DNA from: Burkholderiaceae bacterium
GTDB taxonomy: Bacteria > Pseudomonadota > Gammaproteobacteria > Burkholderiales > Burkholderiaceae_C
Length of the DNA stretch: 64,000 nucleotides
Assembly (NCBI GenBank): GCA_019745555.1
Contig: JAIESX010000009.1
Coordinates: 45,071 to 109,070, forward strand
Direction of reading: 5' to 3'
Shown: positions 25,237 through 32,315 of the stretch, piece by piece
How the letters are laid out: each line of letters starts with the position of its first letter
Position numbering within the stretch: the first letter of the stretch is position 1
The notes under the pieces: model-generated
Told to the model about the DNA's origin: nothing
The model's input: only the letters and a program-made list of their open reading frames with translations
Databases searched by the model: none
Position numbers and translations under genes: made by a program

Positions 25237-25830
25237 TCAGTCCTTGAAGTTGGGGGTGATGTCGTGGCGCGCGCACCAGGTGCGCAGCGTGAGAAGGGAG
25301 GCGAACACCGGCCAGTCGGTCGGGTCCGTGTAGGTCTTCGCGGTGTAGGTGCCGTCGCTCTTGAGCTGCACGGCCATGCGCTGAACGGTCGGATGTTCGG
25401 CGGCCTGTTGGTAGGCCGCGAGCTGTGGGCCGACGCTTGGGTAGAGCTGCGCGCTGCTCTTGATGTCGAGCACGGTGGCCAGGCCCTTCACGCGCCCGAG
25501 GCGGTCCAGCGTGCCGGCGTAACCCATCGCCTTGTGGTAGACCGGCTGCTCGATCAGCGTCCACTCGACTTCATGTTCCGCGCTGAACTTGCGCCAGGCC
25601 GCAAGGTAGGGCGTGAGCGCTGGGTCCAGTGAATCCATGTCCAGCGTGCCGAGGTCGTCCAGCTCGCAGGCCAGGTGCACGGCGGTACCGAAGTCGGCAG
25701 CGGCGCGCAGGATGTGCGGCGGTACGCGGCTGAAGTCGGTCAGGGGCGAGAGGATGGTCGTCACGCCCGGCACGACGTTGCCGTTGTACCGGTAGGTGTG
25801 CGTCGCCTCGTCGAAGGTCAGGCCGCTCAT
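25237..25830 (-). CDS. RecB-type PD-(D/E)XK exonuclease
   Basis: A 197-residue nuclease. The N-terminal part has HTYRYNGNVVPGVTTIL and FGTAVHLACELDDLG. The catalytic core is YAGTLDRLGRVKGLATVLDIKSSAQLYP, in which the Asp of GTLD and the D-x-K of LDIKS are the metal-binding PD-(D/E)XK residues. A final QLAAYQQAA motif is typical of Cas4/RecB-like phage nucleases. It would resect DNA ends to give single strands for the Bet annealing protein, whose gene overlaps by 4 nt upstream. It serves phage recombination in place of lambda Exo. Confidence 0.85.
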   Translation of the reverse strand: MSGLTFDEATHTYRYNGNVVPGVTTILSPLTDFSRVPPHILRAAADFGTAVHLACELDDLGTLDMDSLDPALTPYLAAWRKFSAEHEVEWTLIEQPVYHKAMGYAGTLDRLGRVKGLATVLDIKSSAQLYPSVGPQLAAYQQAAEHPTVQRMAVQLKSDGTYTAKTYTDPTDWPVFASLLTLRTWCARHDITPNFKD

Positions 25831-26753
25831 TGCAGGGCATCCTTCAGGGCGATGAAGCCGTCTTTGGTCAGACCTTCCAGGTTCTCGCCTTCGGGCAGTC
25901 CGGCCATCTGGCGGGCTTGCGGAATGGTCACGCCCTTGGCGTTGATCTTCTTGAGGATGTAGGCGACTTCGCCGACGGTGGCCGGTGCGCCGTTGGTCTG
26001 CTGCGCCTGGGGCTGTGCTGCGGTCTCAGTCTTGGGCTGTGCGTCGCTGACGGTCTGTTCCTGCGCTGGCGCAGGCTTGCGTGCCGGCATGGCCACGGCA
26101 GGCTTGCGGCCAGTGACCTCGCCCGTGCTGGCGTCGATTACGGTGTCATCTTCATGCAGCGACTTGCCGGCCATTTCGTCGGCGGTGGGCTCGCTGCCAA
26201 TTTCGGGGAAGGCTTTGCGCAGGGCCTGGGCCTCCGCGCACTTGGCAATCTGGCCGTAGGGGCGCTTGGTCCACATTGCATTGGGTGCAATGCTTCTTTC
26301 CTTGCCGCCCTTGACCGCGTAGTTCTCCTTCCAGAACTCCTTGGCCGTGAAGTCCACCACTTCACCCGTGGGCAGGCGGCGCTTGACGGTGACGCGGCAC
26401 CAGGCGGGGAAGGTGATCTGCTGGCCGCCGATTGTCTCGGTCACGTCCGGGCCGAACTCGGGTTCGGAGACGCCTGCGCATTCGCCGGAGCGCGCGGCCT
26501 GGGTGCGGTACAGACCGATGCCGGGCATGACGACATCGCGCATCGTGCCGGCCTTGTTGTCCCACATGGGGACGATGTGCACGGGCTTTTGCATCGGGTC
26601 CAGGCCGGCGGCCTTGCAGTAGCCGAGGACCATCTTGATCGACGTGACTTGCGCGCCGGGGTACAAACTGGTGGCGAGAACGTCGATCAGTTCGCCTTCG
26701 GTCATGGCCAGTGCTGGCATCGCTGCGGCCTCATGTTTGGTGATTGCGTTCAT
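25827..26753 (-). CDS. bet: Bet/RecT-type single-strand annealing protein
   Basis: A 308-residue protein of the phage recombination protein Bet family. The N-terminal annealing domain (about 1-190) has GYCKAAGLDPMQKPVHIVPMW, VVMPGIGLYRTQAARSGECAG, ITFPAWCRVTVKRRL and MLRH-like AQALRKAFPEIG. A Pro/Ala/Gln-rich linker (about 215-255) leads to a short C-terminal domain. It anneals complementary single strands during phage recombination and works with the overlapping exonuclease and with SSB. Confidence 0.93.
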   Translation of the reverse strand: MNAITKHEAAAMPALAMTEGELIDVLATSLYPGAQVTSIKMVLGYCKAAGLDPMQKPVHIVPMWDNKAGTMRDVVMPGIGLYRTQAARSGECAGVSEPEFGPDVTETIGGQQITFPAWCRVTVKRRLPTGEVVDFTAKEFWKENYAVKGGKERSIAPNAMWTKRPYGQIAKCAEAQALRKAFPEIGSEPTADEMAGKSLHEDDTVIDASTGEVTGRKPAVAMPARKPAPAQEQTVSDAQPKTETAAQPQAQQTNGAPATVGEVAYILKKINAKGVTIPQARQMAGLPEGENLEGLTKDGFIALKDALQ

Positions 26754-26772
26754 GGGTTTTCCTTGGGGTGAT

Positions 26773-26949
26773 TCATCGGGCCATCAGCGCGACCGTGACG
26801 GCGCTGATGAACATGACCGCGACGACGAGCAACATGGCTCGCGCGAGGTCCTTGAGGTAGTCGCGCCAGCGCTCAGGGCGCGGCGGTTGTGGATGCTTGG
26901 GGATGCGGCGGCCGACCTTGGCCACGCGAGCGGGATCGAAGCCGCTCAT
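26773..26949 (-). CDS. Small single-span membrane protein (58 aa)
   Basis: Starts MSGFDPARVAKVGRRIPK at 26949 and overlaps the upstream gene by 4 nt. The N-terminal half is basic and Pro-rich; the C-terminal half is one hydrophobic helix (AMLLVVAVMFISAVTVALM). The frame stays open further upstream, but the coupled ATG is the sensible start. The function is unknown. It is one of two adjacent tiny membrane proteins at the head of the PL operon. Confidence 0.65.
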   Translation of the reverse strand: MSGFDPARVAKVGRRIPKHPQPPRPERWRDYLKDLARAMLLVVAVMFISAVTVALMAR

Positions 26950-27083
26950 ACCGCGACTTCCATTTCCGGAGCGCAGGAGCTGCCGACGACGATCAGGACG
27001 AAGATCAGCGTCAGCACGGTCGGCCAGTACCAGGTGGGCCGGCCGAGTCGGTAGTAGAGACGTTCGAGCAGGTAGGGGCTCAT
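26946..27083 (-). CDS. Tiny membrane protein (45 aa)
   Basis: Reads MSPYLLERLYYRLGRP, then a hydrophobic helix (TVLTLIFVLIVVG), then SSCAPEMEVAV and stop. ATG overlaps the end of the upstream gene by 4 nt, and its own TGA overlaps the ATG of the next gene, so it is locked into a coupled series. Its size is below the usual gene-finding limit. The GSSC could be a lipobox-like site, but it follows the helix without a typical small residue pattern. Function unknown. Confidence 0.6.
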   Translation of the reverse strand: MSPYLLERLYYRLGRPTWYWPTVLTLIFVLIVVGSSCAPEMEVAV

Positions 27084-27355
27084 GCCTCCACCCCCGCCAG
27101 GTTGTAGGCCTCAACCTGCTTGATGTCGAAGCCAAGGCGTCTGGCGTAAGCCAGGACTACGGTGCTGAGGGTCTTGGTGCCTGCGATTGCCGCGAAGAAT
27201 TCGGCGTTCTCGTTGGCCGGGTAGACCGTGGCGTTGCCGTACACGTTCTTGACCTTGACCAGCAGGACGCGCTCTTGGCCAGGTGTGTGTTTTGGTGCGT
27301 CCGTGCCTGGTGCGGCGGTGTGCTGCTTCGGTACGGAGCGAAGGTCTAGGTTCAT
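27080..27355 (-). CDS. First gene of the PL operon, unknown (91 aa)
   Basis: Start MNLDLRSVPKQH at 27355, with GGAG five nt upstream. A GTG-initiated extension back to 27442 is possible but its codon use is less host-like. The protein has a disordered first third and a compact second part (VLLVKVKNVYGNATVYPANENAEFFAAIAG, then LSTVVLAYARRLGFDIKQVEAYNLAG). In lambda this position belongs to the antiterminator N, but this sequence lacks the arginine-rich motif of N proteins. Function unknown. Confidence 0.65.
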   Translation of the reverse strand: MNLDLRSVPKQHTAAPGTDAPKHTPGQERVLLVKVKNVYGNATVYPANENAEFFAAIAGTKTLSTVVLAYARRLGFDIKQVEAYNLAGVEA

Positions 27356-27488
27356 GTTCACTCCATCGTTTGGTTGCATCGCTTCAACCGCATCGGAGCA
27401 CTGCTCCTGGACCCGCCTTTGCTTCCTGTCGGCTTCGGCCACGTATCGCTTGGCCTTGGTCGTCTCGCGTTGAGGTGCGATGGAGTGA

Positions 27489-27517
27489 ATTAAACACCAT
27501 GTTTACGATTCTGTCAA
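27489..27517 (-). promoter_or_regulatory. PL promoter
   Basis: Read leftward: -35 TTGACA (27517-27512), 17-bp spacer, -10 TTTAAT (27494-27489), predicted start near 27482. The -35, spacing and -10 are the same as those of PR at 31254-31282. It drives the leftward operon from 27355 down to the excisionase-like gene at 22469. Confidence 0.8.
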
Positions 27518-27528
27518 CGTGGTGTTTA
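27491..27528. promoter_or_regulatory. OL operators of the phage repressor
   Basis: A perfect site TAAACA-CCA-TGTTTA (27491-27505) covers the -10 region of PL. A weaker site TCAACG-TGG-TGTTTA (27514-27528) covers the -35. Their starts are 23 bp apart, as for two sites in OR. A lone half-site TAAACA lies at 27549-27554. The central 18 bp including the strong site are repeated in inverted orientation at OR (31,264-31,282 region). Confidence 0.75.
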
Positions 27529-27569
27529 TGGTTTTGTTGAAAATCGGGTAAACACGGAGAGTCAGGACG

Positions 27570-27592
27570 AAAAAAAACCCGCCGAAGCGGGT
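27570..27592 (-). terminator. Terminator of the leftward immunity operon
   Basis: Read leftward: stem CCCGC, loop TTCG, GCGGG, then a run of T (plus-strand A-tract at 27570-27577). It follows the stop codon of the restriction-modification gene (27615) by about 25 nt and precedes PL, so the repressor operon message ends here and does not feed PL. Confidence 0.9.
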
Positions 27593-27614
27593 TTGTGGGT
27601 GGAGGGTGTGCCGG

Positions 27615-30257
27615 TCAGACCAGCGCCGAATGGTGTGGGCGAGGCTCAGGCAGTGGCAGGGAGAGCGTCGAGCGGACGATCATGTCCTGCACTGCGCCCT
27701 TCAGTGAGGCGCTGCCCTTCAGGATGGCATCGACAAAAGGCTGGACAGCCGCCTTCTGTTTTGCGTCGGCGATGAGCGGCACGAGCACCTGGGGCAGGTC
27801 GGCTTCATGAATCTCAGCAAGGCCGTCTGAGCCTCGCGCGAGCGCGCGCATCTGGGTCGCGTATGCCTCAGAGCAAAGGAAGATGCAGACATCGACCAGG
27901 TACTTATCCATTCCTGGCTTGATGCGCAGGCGGTGGCAGCCATTGGTCACGACAAGGTTTTCGGGCGGGTTGGTGCCAATCAAGCACCACTTGGTCACGC
28001 TGCTCCAGATGCTTCCGACGAAGACATCGAGGGGGCCGGCCTGGAGCTTTGCCCGTTGCGGCAGTTGCCAGCCGCGCATGGTCGTGACCTTGTAGTCGCC
28101 CGCGCCGATGTTGTCGATGTCGATGTAGTGATACAGGTGATCGTCTTTGATCTTCAGCGCCGTGCCCGCCGATGCTCGTCCCTGCGGAGTCGGCTCGAAG
28201 ATGTCCGTCAGTCCAATGTGCGGACCCGCCTTGATCTTCTCCATGAGCGCAGCGTACTTGCGGGAGTGCCGCTTCGGGTCGAGCGTGAGCACGGGATCGC
28301 TCACGACCGTCGAAATGGGGACCGCCCATCCGAGCTTTCCACCAGATGGCGGGGTGACTGACTTCACCAGCCAGGGGAAGTGCGACACGGCCGGACTGCT
28401 GCGCATGTCCTCAAGGACTGCCGCGAAGTCGGACTTGACGATCTTCTTGCCGTCGCCGCCGACGATGTAGCTTCCATCGGTCTCTTCGCGCTCGAAAACC
28501 GGCAGGGCGTTCTTGTCGCCTACGCTCCAGCCGACGTTCTCGATCAGCTCGGCATTGAACATGTAATCCGCATCGTCTGAGGCGCGCGCGATTGGCTTGT
28601 CTCGCTTCTCCAGGTACACCACGCTCGCGCTGACATCCGCGCCGCTGGTCTTGAAGGTGAATCGAGGAAAGCCGCAGACCGAGACAAGGCGACACTCTCG
28701 AAGCAGCCATTCACGGAAGGCGACGTACCGGTCCGATCGGTTTCCGAGGTAGCCGTTCGGCAGGATGATTGCAATGCGCCCGCCTGGGCGAGCCTGGTGA
28801 ACGCAGACCTCGGCGAAGAGCAGCCCTTTTTCCTGCTGTGCCAGGACTTCATCCGTCTTGTTCCACACGCCTGCATCGTCCTTGCGCCAGACGTGGCCGA
28901 TGTTGAACTCGCGCAGGACTTCGCGCCGTTTCTCGACAATCTTGACGCCGAAGGGCGGATTGCAGACCAGGGCGTGAAACTGGGTCGGGCGAAACTTTTT
29001 GTCGGCCCGTGCTGCCTCGCGGTCTTTGGCAACCGCGACCAGCGAATCTTCCTTCTTGATGTTGGTCTTGCCGTCCCCGTTGAGCAGCATGTTGAGCACG
29101 GAAATCTGGACGGCCTTTTTGTCGTCGTCCGCTCCGTAAGTCATGTCCGCCGCGTTCTTGATCTTGCGCGCGCGGCTGCGGTGGAATGTGGCGACCAGGA
29201 AGTCGGCGCTGCCGCAGGCCGGGTCCTTGACCAGCTCGCCAGAGCCTGGGTTAAGGGCTTCGACGATGAAGTCCGTCACCGTCGGCGGGGTGAAGTATTG
29301 CGCCAGGTCCCAGCGATAGAGGTCCTTTGCGAACTGCATGTAGAAGGTCTGGATGACCTCCTTGTTTGCCGCCGTGATGAGGTGCGGGGCCATGATCTGC
29401 CCGCAGTACGCCAGGATGTCATCGTCGATGTGGAACTGGTCGTCGATGGCTTTGGGCAGGTGCGAGCTGTAAAAGCCAACCGCCGAGGACAAGACCGCGT
29501 TCAGGTCCTTGGCCGCCGTCTTGGGCGCGGTCCCAGTCGATTCGTAGTCCTGAAAGGCGCATGCGGTCGTGGGATTCGATTCGCTTTCGTGCTCGTCGTA
29601 GATTTTGGCCAGGATGAGCTGAAGCATGACTTCGTATCGGTCTTCGAGCGACACGCTCGCGCCGTGAAGGACATCCTCGATCCTGGAGAACACATCCAGG
29701 AGTGATTCCGGTGGAAGCAGGTCCGGGTGCTTGAGCGTCGTGGCCTTGATCGACTTGCCCGGTCTGGGTAAAAGCGCGATCGGGCCGCCTTTGATGGCCG
29801 TAGTCTTGCCGTCGGTCTCAGTCCAGAACACTCGGGGATTGACGCCATCCCAGTAGAGGGCAATGGTGTCGTTGCGAGGCGCGAACTTGAGCAGGGGTTC
29901 GACCTGCGTCTTGCGCACGTAGTCGGCCTTGCTGTCGTCACGCTTGATTTCAGCCAGGACGACGGCGTGCTTCAGCATCTCTTCGACCGCATCCGGCTTG
30001 GTGCTGTCGATCAGCGCAGCGTCGATGTCCAGAATGGCGAAGTCGCAGCGAAAGCTGTTCTTGCCGCCGTGCCCGAATTTGGCGACGACGGCCTCGATCT
30101 TGAAGCGCTTGGGATCGTACCCGAGTGATAGGCAATGCCGAATGGCGTCGATGCGGTGACGCTCTTCGAGAGAACTGAGGTCGGCTGAGCGCTTTTTGGA
30201 CGGCTTGAGGACGCCGCGAATTGGGCAGGTCAGCGTTAGAGGTTCGATTGTTGTCAT
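27615..30257 (-). CDS. One-polypeptide restriction-modification enzyme (N6-adenine methylase with nuclease-like N-terminus)
   Basis: An 880-residue protein with three parts. Residues 1-150 are HsdR-N-like with a PD-(D/E)XK pattern: Asp72 in RCDFAILD and Glu103-x-Lys105 in VVLAEIKRDD. Residues 200-620 are a gamma-type N6-adenine methyltransferase with SAM motif DPACGSADFL (345-354) and catalytic NPPFG (433-437), preceded by LAQYFTPPTVTDFIVEAL. Residues 640-880 resemble a specificity (target recognition) domain. This is the layout of type IIG enzymes, which cut and methylate with one chain. The gene lies downstream of the repressor in the operon that a lysogen keeps on. A methylase whose nuclease part is inactive is the alternative. 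Confidence 0.8.
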   Translation of the reverse strand: MTTIEPLTLTCPIRGVLKPSKKRSADLSSLEERHRIDAIRHCLSLGYDPKRFKIEAVVAKFGHGGKNSFRCDFAILDIDAALIDSTKPDAVEEMLKHAVVLAEIKRDDSKADYVRKTQVEPLLKFAPRNDTIALYWDGVNPRVFWTETDGKTTAIKGGPIALLPRPGKSIKATTLKHPDLLPPESLLDVFSRIEDVLHGASVSLEDRYEVMLQLILAKIYDEHESESNPTTACAFQDYESTGTAPKTAAKDLNAVLSSAVGFYSSHLPKAIDDQFHIDDDILAYCGQIMAPHLITAANKEVIQTFYMQFAKDLYRWDLAQYFTPPTVTDFIVEALNPGSGELVKDPACGSADFLVATFHRSRARKIKNAADMTYGADDDKKAVQISVLNMLLNGDGKTNIKKEDSLVAVAKDREAARADKKFRPTQFHALVCNPPFGVKIVEKRREVLREFNIGHVWRKDDAGVWNKTDEVLAQQEKGLLFAEVCVHQARPGGRIAIILPNGYLGNRSDRYVAFREWLLRECRLVSVCGFPRFTFKTSGADVSASVVYLEKRDKPIARASDDADYMFNAELIENVGWSVGDKNALPVFEREETDGSYIVGGDGKKIVKSDFAAVLEDMRSSPAVSHFPWLVKSVTPPSGGKLGWAVPISTVVSDPVLTLDPKRHSRKYAALMEKIKAGPHIGLTDIFEPTPQGRASAGTALKIKDDHLYHYIDIDNIGAGDYKVTTMRGWQLPQRAKLQAGPLDVFVGSIWSSVTKWCLIGTNPPENLVVTNGCHRLRIKPGMDKYLVDVCIFLCSEAYATQMRALARGSDGLAEIHEADLPQVLVPLIADAKQKAAVQPFVDAILKGSASLKGAVQDMIVRSTLSLPLPEPRPHHSALV

Positions 30258-30282
30258 TGGTGGCCGTGGTTCTCGGTTTCTG

Positions 30283-30549
30283 TTACTGGCTCAAGAAGTC
30301 ATCGGCCGATGGCTTGAGGGGCTGGCAGACAGATGATTTCAGGTGCAGGAAGATGGTCGCGTTGCCCTTGGCCTTTTCCGCAACGCGGACCTGGCAGTCC
30401 TCGTAGCTTTCCTTGCCGTGTGGCCAGAAAGTCCAGGTCAAGACGGTGATATTGGCTACGACAACGACCGCCATAACCCAGTATTCGGTCTTGCGCTGTC
30501 GCGTCTTCATCGCTTCAGTTGGAGCCATTCCATCAGGACCGAGGTTCAT
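30283..30549 (-). CDS. Single-span membrane protein between repressor and R-M gene
   Basis: An 88-residue protein: about 22 polar N-terminal residues, one membrane helix (YWVMAVVVVANITVLTWTFW), then an outside domain with two cysteines (ESYEDCQVRV and LKSSVCQPLK). ATG overlaps the repressor stop by 4 nt; Met8 or Met14 are alternative starts. Its place in the lysogenically expressed operon, and its membrane topology, fit a superinfection-exclusion or other lysogenic-conversion factor. That is inference only. Confidence 0.65.
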   Translation of the reverse strand: MNLGPDGMAPTEAMKTRQRKTEYWVMAVVVVANITVLTWTFWPHGKESYEDCQVRVAEKAKGNATIFLHLKSSVCQPLKPSADDFLSQ

Positions 30550-31208
30550 GTGCGCCTCCGGTACTTGCGGTGCTCGACCATCGTCCCGACGATCCGGATC
30601 GGCGTCACGTCAGACCGCATGGATGGGTAGTCTTCATTGAGCGGAACCAGCTCGAATACCACGTCGCCGCGCTCGTTCACGCCGCGCGGCCGGTACTTCT
30701 TAAAGGTGGCTTCCTCTTCGCCGTTCTTAGCGACAACGTAGTCGCCGGGCTGCGGAGATATGGACGGGTCGATGATGACCCGATCGCCAGGCTTGAACTC
30801 GGGAAGCATTGAGTCGCCCTTGATTTCAAGGGCGAAGGCGCTGCTTGAAAGCTCCAGATCGGTCAGCAGGAACTCATCGGCATCGCCTGGTTGGTAGTTG
30901 TCCACCACGTCGGTCCATGCGCCTGCCTGGACGTAGCTGATGAGTGGGATAGACCTGCCGCCAACGGGTGCGGGCGCGACGTTTGAAGTCCCAGCAATGG
31001 ACATTGCGCCTGCGCCAGTCTCCAGCCACGAGGCAGAGCAGCCAATGATGCGTTGAGCCAGCACAAGCCCCTGCTTCGAGATTCCACGCAGCTCCCAGTT
31101 GTGCAGCGTCTGGGATGACGAGCCCAGCGCACGCGCGAGCGCCGCTTGGCCGGTGATGCCTTTGAGGTCTTTGGCTGCCTGGTAGAGCCGTTGCATCTGG
31201 GGGTTCAT
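30546..31208 (-). CDS. CI-like phage repressor (HTH plus S24/LexA peptidase)
   Basis: A 220-residue protein. The N-terminal helix-turn-helix (about 15-55: GQAALARALGSSSQTLHNWE) is followed by a linker and a LexA-type domain. Self-cleavage features are present: Ala95-Gly96 in SYVQAGAW, Ser133 in KGDSMLPEF and Lys170 in ATFKKY. It should therefore be inactivated by RecA in the SOS response. It binds the TAAACA-N3-TGTTTA operators at OR and OL, represses PL and PR and keeps the prophage dormant. It is transcribed leftward from PRM and co-transcribed with the membrane protein and R-M genes. Confidence 0.93.
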   Translation of the reverse strand: MNPQMQRLYQAAKDLKGITGQAALARALGSSSQTLHNWELRGISKQGLVLAQRIIGCSASWLETGAGAMSIAGTSNVAPAPVGGRSIPLISYVQAGAWTDVVDNYQPGDADEFLLTDLELSSSAFALEIKGDSMLPEFKPGDRVIIDPSISPQPGDYVVAKNGEEEATFKKYRPRGVNERGDVVFELVPLNEDYPSMRSDVTPIRIVGTMVEHRKYRRRT

Positions 31209-31228
31209 GGCGACATTCTCGCAGAAAC

Positions 31229-31280
31229 TAAACAGTTTGTTTTATACAGTATGTTGACATCTGTGTAAACATGGTGTTTA
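31229..31280. promoter_or_regulatory. OR operators of the phage repressor
   Basis: Three sites of the form TAAACA-N3-TGTTTA: site a TAAACA-GTT-TGTTTT (31229-31243), site b TATACA-GTA-TGTTGA (31243-31257) and site c TAAACA-TGG-TGTTTA (31266-31280, perfect). Site b covers the -35 of PR, site c covers the -10 of PR and the -35 of PRM, and site a covers the -10 and start of PRM. This is the lambda arrangement, in which occupancy of one set shuts PR and of the other shuts PRM. Sites a and b share one base, so they may be alternatives. Confidence 0.75.
31241..31269 (-). promoter_or_regulatory. PRM promoter for the repressor operon
   Basis: Read leftward: -35 TTTACA (31269-31264), 17-bp spacer, -10 TATAAA (31246-31241), each five of six to consensus. 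Predicted start near 31234, about 26 nt before the repressor ATG. It overlaps PR back to back. Confidence 0.65.
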
Positions 31281-31282
31281 AT
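31254..31282 (+). promoter_or_regulatory. PR promoter
   Basis: -35 TTGACA (31254-31259, perfect), 17-bp spacer, -10 TTTAAT (31277-31282). Predicted start at 31288-31290, which is at or next to the ATG of the Cro-like gene (31290). It drives the rightward replication and nin-type genes. Confidence 0.8.
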
Positions 31283-31289
31283 GTGGGGC

Positions 31290-31520
31290 ATGAACAACGT
31301 TAGCAACCCCACATTGGAGGCGGACCGCCAGCTCATCCAAGACCTCGGCGGACCTACACAGCTCGCAAAGCGCTTGGGCTTCCAGAAGCCAGGAAGCGTG
31401 CAGCGAGTCCAGAACTGGATCGTTCGGGGCATCCCGCCCGCAGTGAAGCTCGCGCATCCGGACCTTTTCCTCACAACGATCAAGCGCAAGCGCTCAGGCG
31501 CATCGCCAGCCAAGGAGTAA
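31290..31520 (+). CDS. Cro/YdaS-like small DNA-binding protein
   Basis: A 76-residue protein: MNNVSNPTLEADRQLIQDLGG, then a Cro-type helix-turn-helix (PTQLAKRLGFQKPGSVQRVQNWIVRGIPP) in which the recognition helix precedes NW, as in YdaS/Cro proteins that use only a short N-terminal HTH. The ATG at 31281 lies inside the -10 hexamer of PR and cannot be used. The ATG at 31290 coincides with the predicted transcription start and has no usable Shine-Dalgarno sequence, so the message may be leaderless. It competes with the repressor for OR/OL and commits the phage to lysis. Confidence 0.85.
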   Translation: MNNVSNPTLEADRQLIQDLGGPTQLAKRLGFQKPGSVQRVQNWIVRGIPPAVKLAHPDLFLTTIKRKRSGASPAKE

Positions 31521-31523
31521 GGC

Positions 31524-32315
31524 ATGGCAGGCGACTGGATCAAGATGCGCGCGGACCTGTTCACGCACCCGAAGGTTGTCCGCATTGCGTCCGCATTGAA
31601 AGCGGACACGCTCCGGACGGTGGGCGGACTGATGTCCGTTTGGTGTCTGTTCGATGCCCACTCCGAGGACGGACGGCTCGACGGGTACAGCCCCGAAGTT
31701 CTGGACGCACACCTGCGTTGGGACGGGTTCGCTGACGCCATGATCGCAGTCGGCTGGCTTGAGCACGACACGGTGCACGGCCTTGCGCTGCCTCGTTTTG
31801 ACACTCACAACGGTCAGTCTGCGAAGCGGCGCGCGCAGGATGCTGACCGCAAGCGAGAAGTCCGTAAATCGTCCGCATCCGATGCGGACAAAACGCGGAC
31901 CAGAGAAGAGAAGAGAAGAGATACATCTACTACTGACGTAGTAGATGAAAAGCCCGCTGCGCGGAATCGCCCTGCTGAACGTCCTGCCATCGTCTCCGAA
32001 GGCGTCTGGTCGGACTTCCTGGCCATCCGCAAAGCCAAGAAGGCCCCGCTGACCCAGACCGCGCTGGATGGCATCGAGCGCGAAGCGACGAAGGCTGGCA
32101 TGGGTCTGGCGGACGTGCTGGCGCTGTGTTGCGCCCGTGGCTGGCAGGGCTTCAAGGCCGACTGGGTAGCCGGGCAGAAGCCGGGCGTGGCCATGCCGCA
32201 GTCCAAGGCTGCACGCCAGGCTGCCGATCAGGCGTGGGTCGATGAGCTGATGGAGCGCCGGCCGGCCAACGTCATCGACATCACGGACGCGCAGCTCGTC
32301 GGGGGTGCCGCATGA
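31524..32315 (+). CDS. Phage replication initiator (O/DnaT-like)
   Basis: A 263-residue protein. The N-terminal winged-helix-like domain covers about residues 1-90 (MAGDWIKMRADLFTHPKVVRIASAL, GYSPEVLDAHLRWDGFADAMIAVGWLEHD), as in phage O and YdaU-type proteins. A charged low-complexity linker covers about 100-150. A helical C-terminal domain (SEGVWSDFLAIRKAKKAPLTQTAL) would bind the helicase loader or host helicase. It starts 3 nt after the Cro-like gene and overlaps the next gene by 4 nt. As in lambda O, the gene itself carries origin-like repeats (31,578-31,947). Confidence 0.8.
   Translation: MAGDWIKMRADLFTHPKVVRIASALKADTLRTVGGLMSVWCLFDAHSEDGRLDGYSPEVLDAHLRWDGFADAMIAVGWLEHDTVHGLALPRFDTHNGQSAKRRAQDADRKREVRKSSASDADKTRTREEKRRDTSTTDVVDEKPAARNRPAERPAIVSEGVWSDFLAIRKAKKAPLTQTALDGIEREATKAGMGLADVLALCCARGWQGFKADWVAGQKPGVAMPQSKAARQAADQAWVDELMERRPANVIDITDAQLVGGAA
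31578..31947. repeat. Candidate phage replication origin inside the O-like gene
   Basis: GTCCGCATTG is repeated directly at 31578-31587 and 31589-31598, exactly 11 bp apart (one helical turn and out of codon phase). GTCCGCAT returns at 31871-31878, paired with its inverse ATGCGGAC at 31882-31889. A purine-only strand (AGAGAAGAGAAGAG, about 31903-31920) follows, then a perfect 10-bp inverted repeat (CATCTACTAC at 31924-31933, GTAGTAGATG at 31938-31947). Iterons, an asymmetric purine tract and a palindrome inside the initiator gene match the lambda-type origin plan. Confidence 0.55.

Noticed and set aside
27356..27442. Longer first gene of the PL operon from GTG 27442
   Set aside because: It cannot be excluded, but the ATG at 27355 has GGAG five nt upstream and the extension is low in host-like codons, so the short form is reported.
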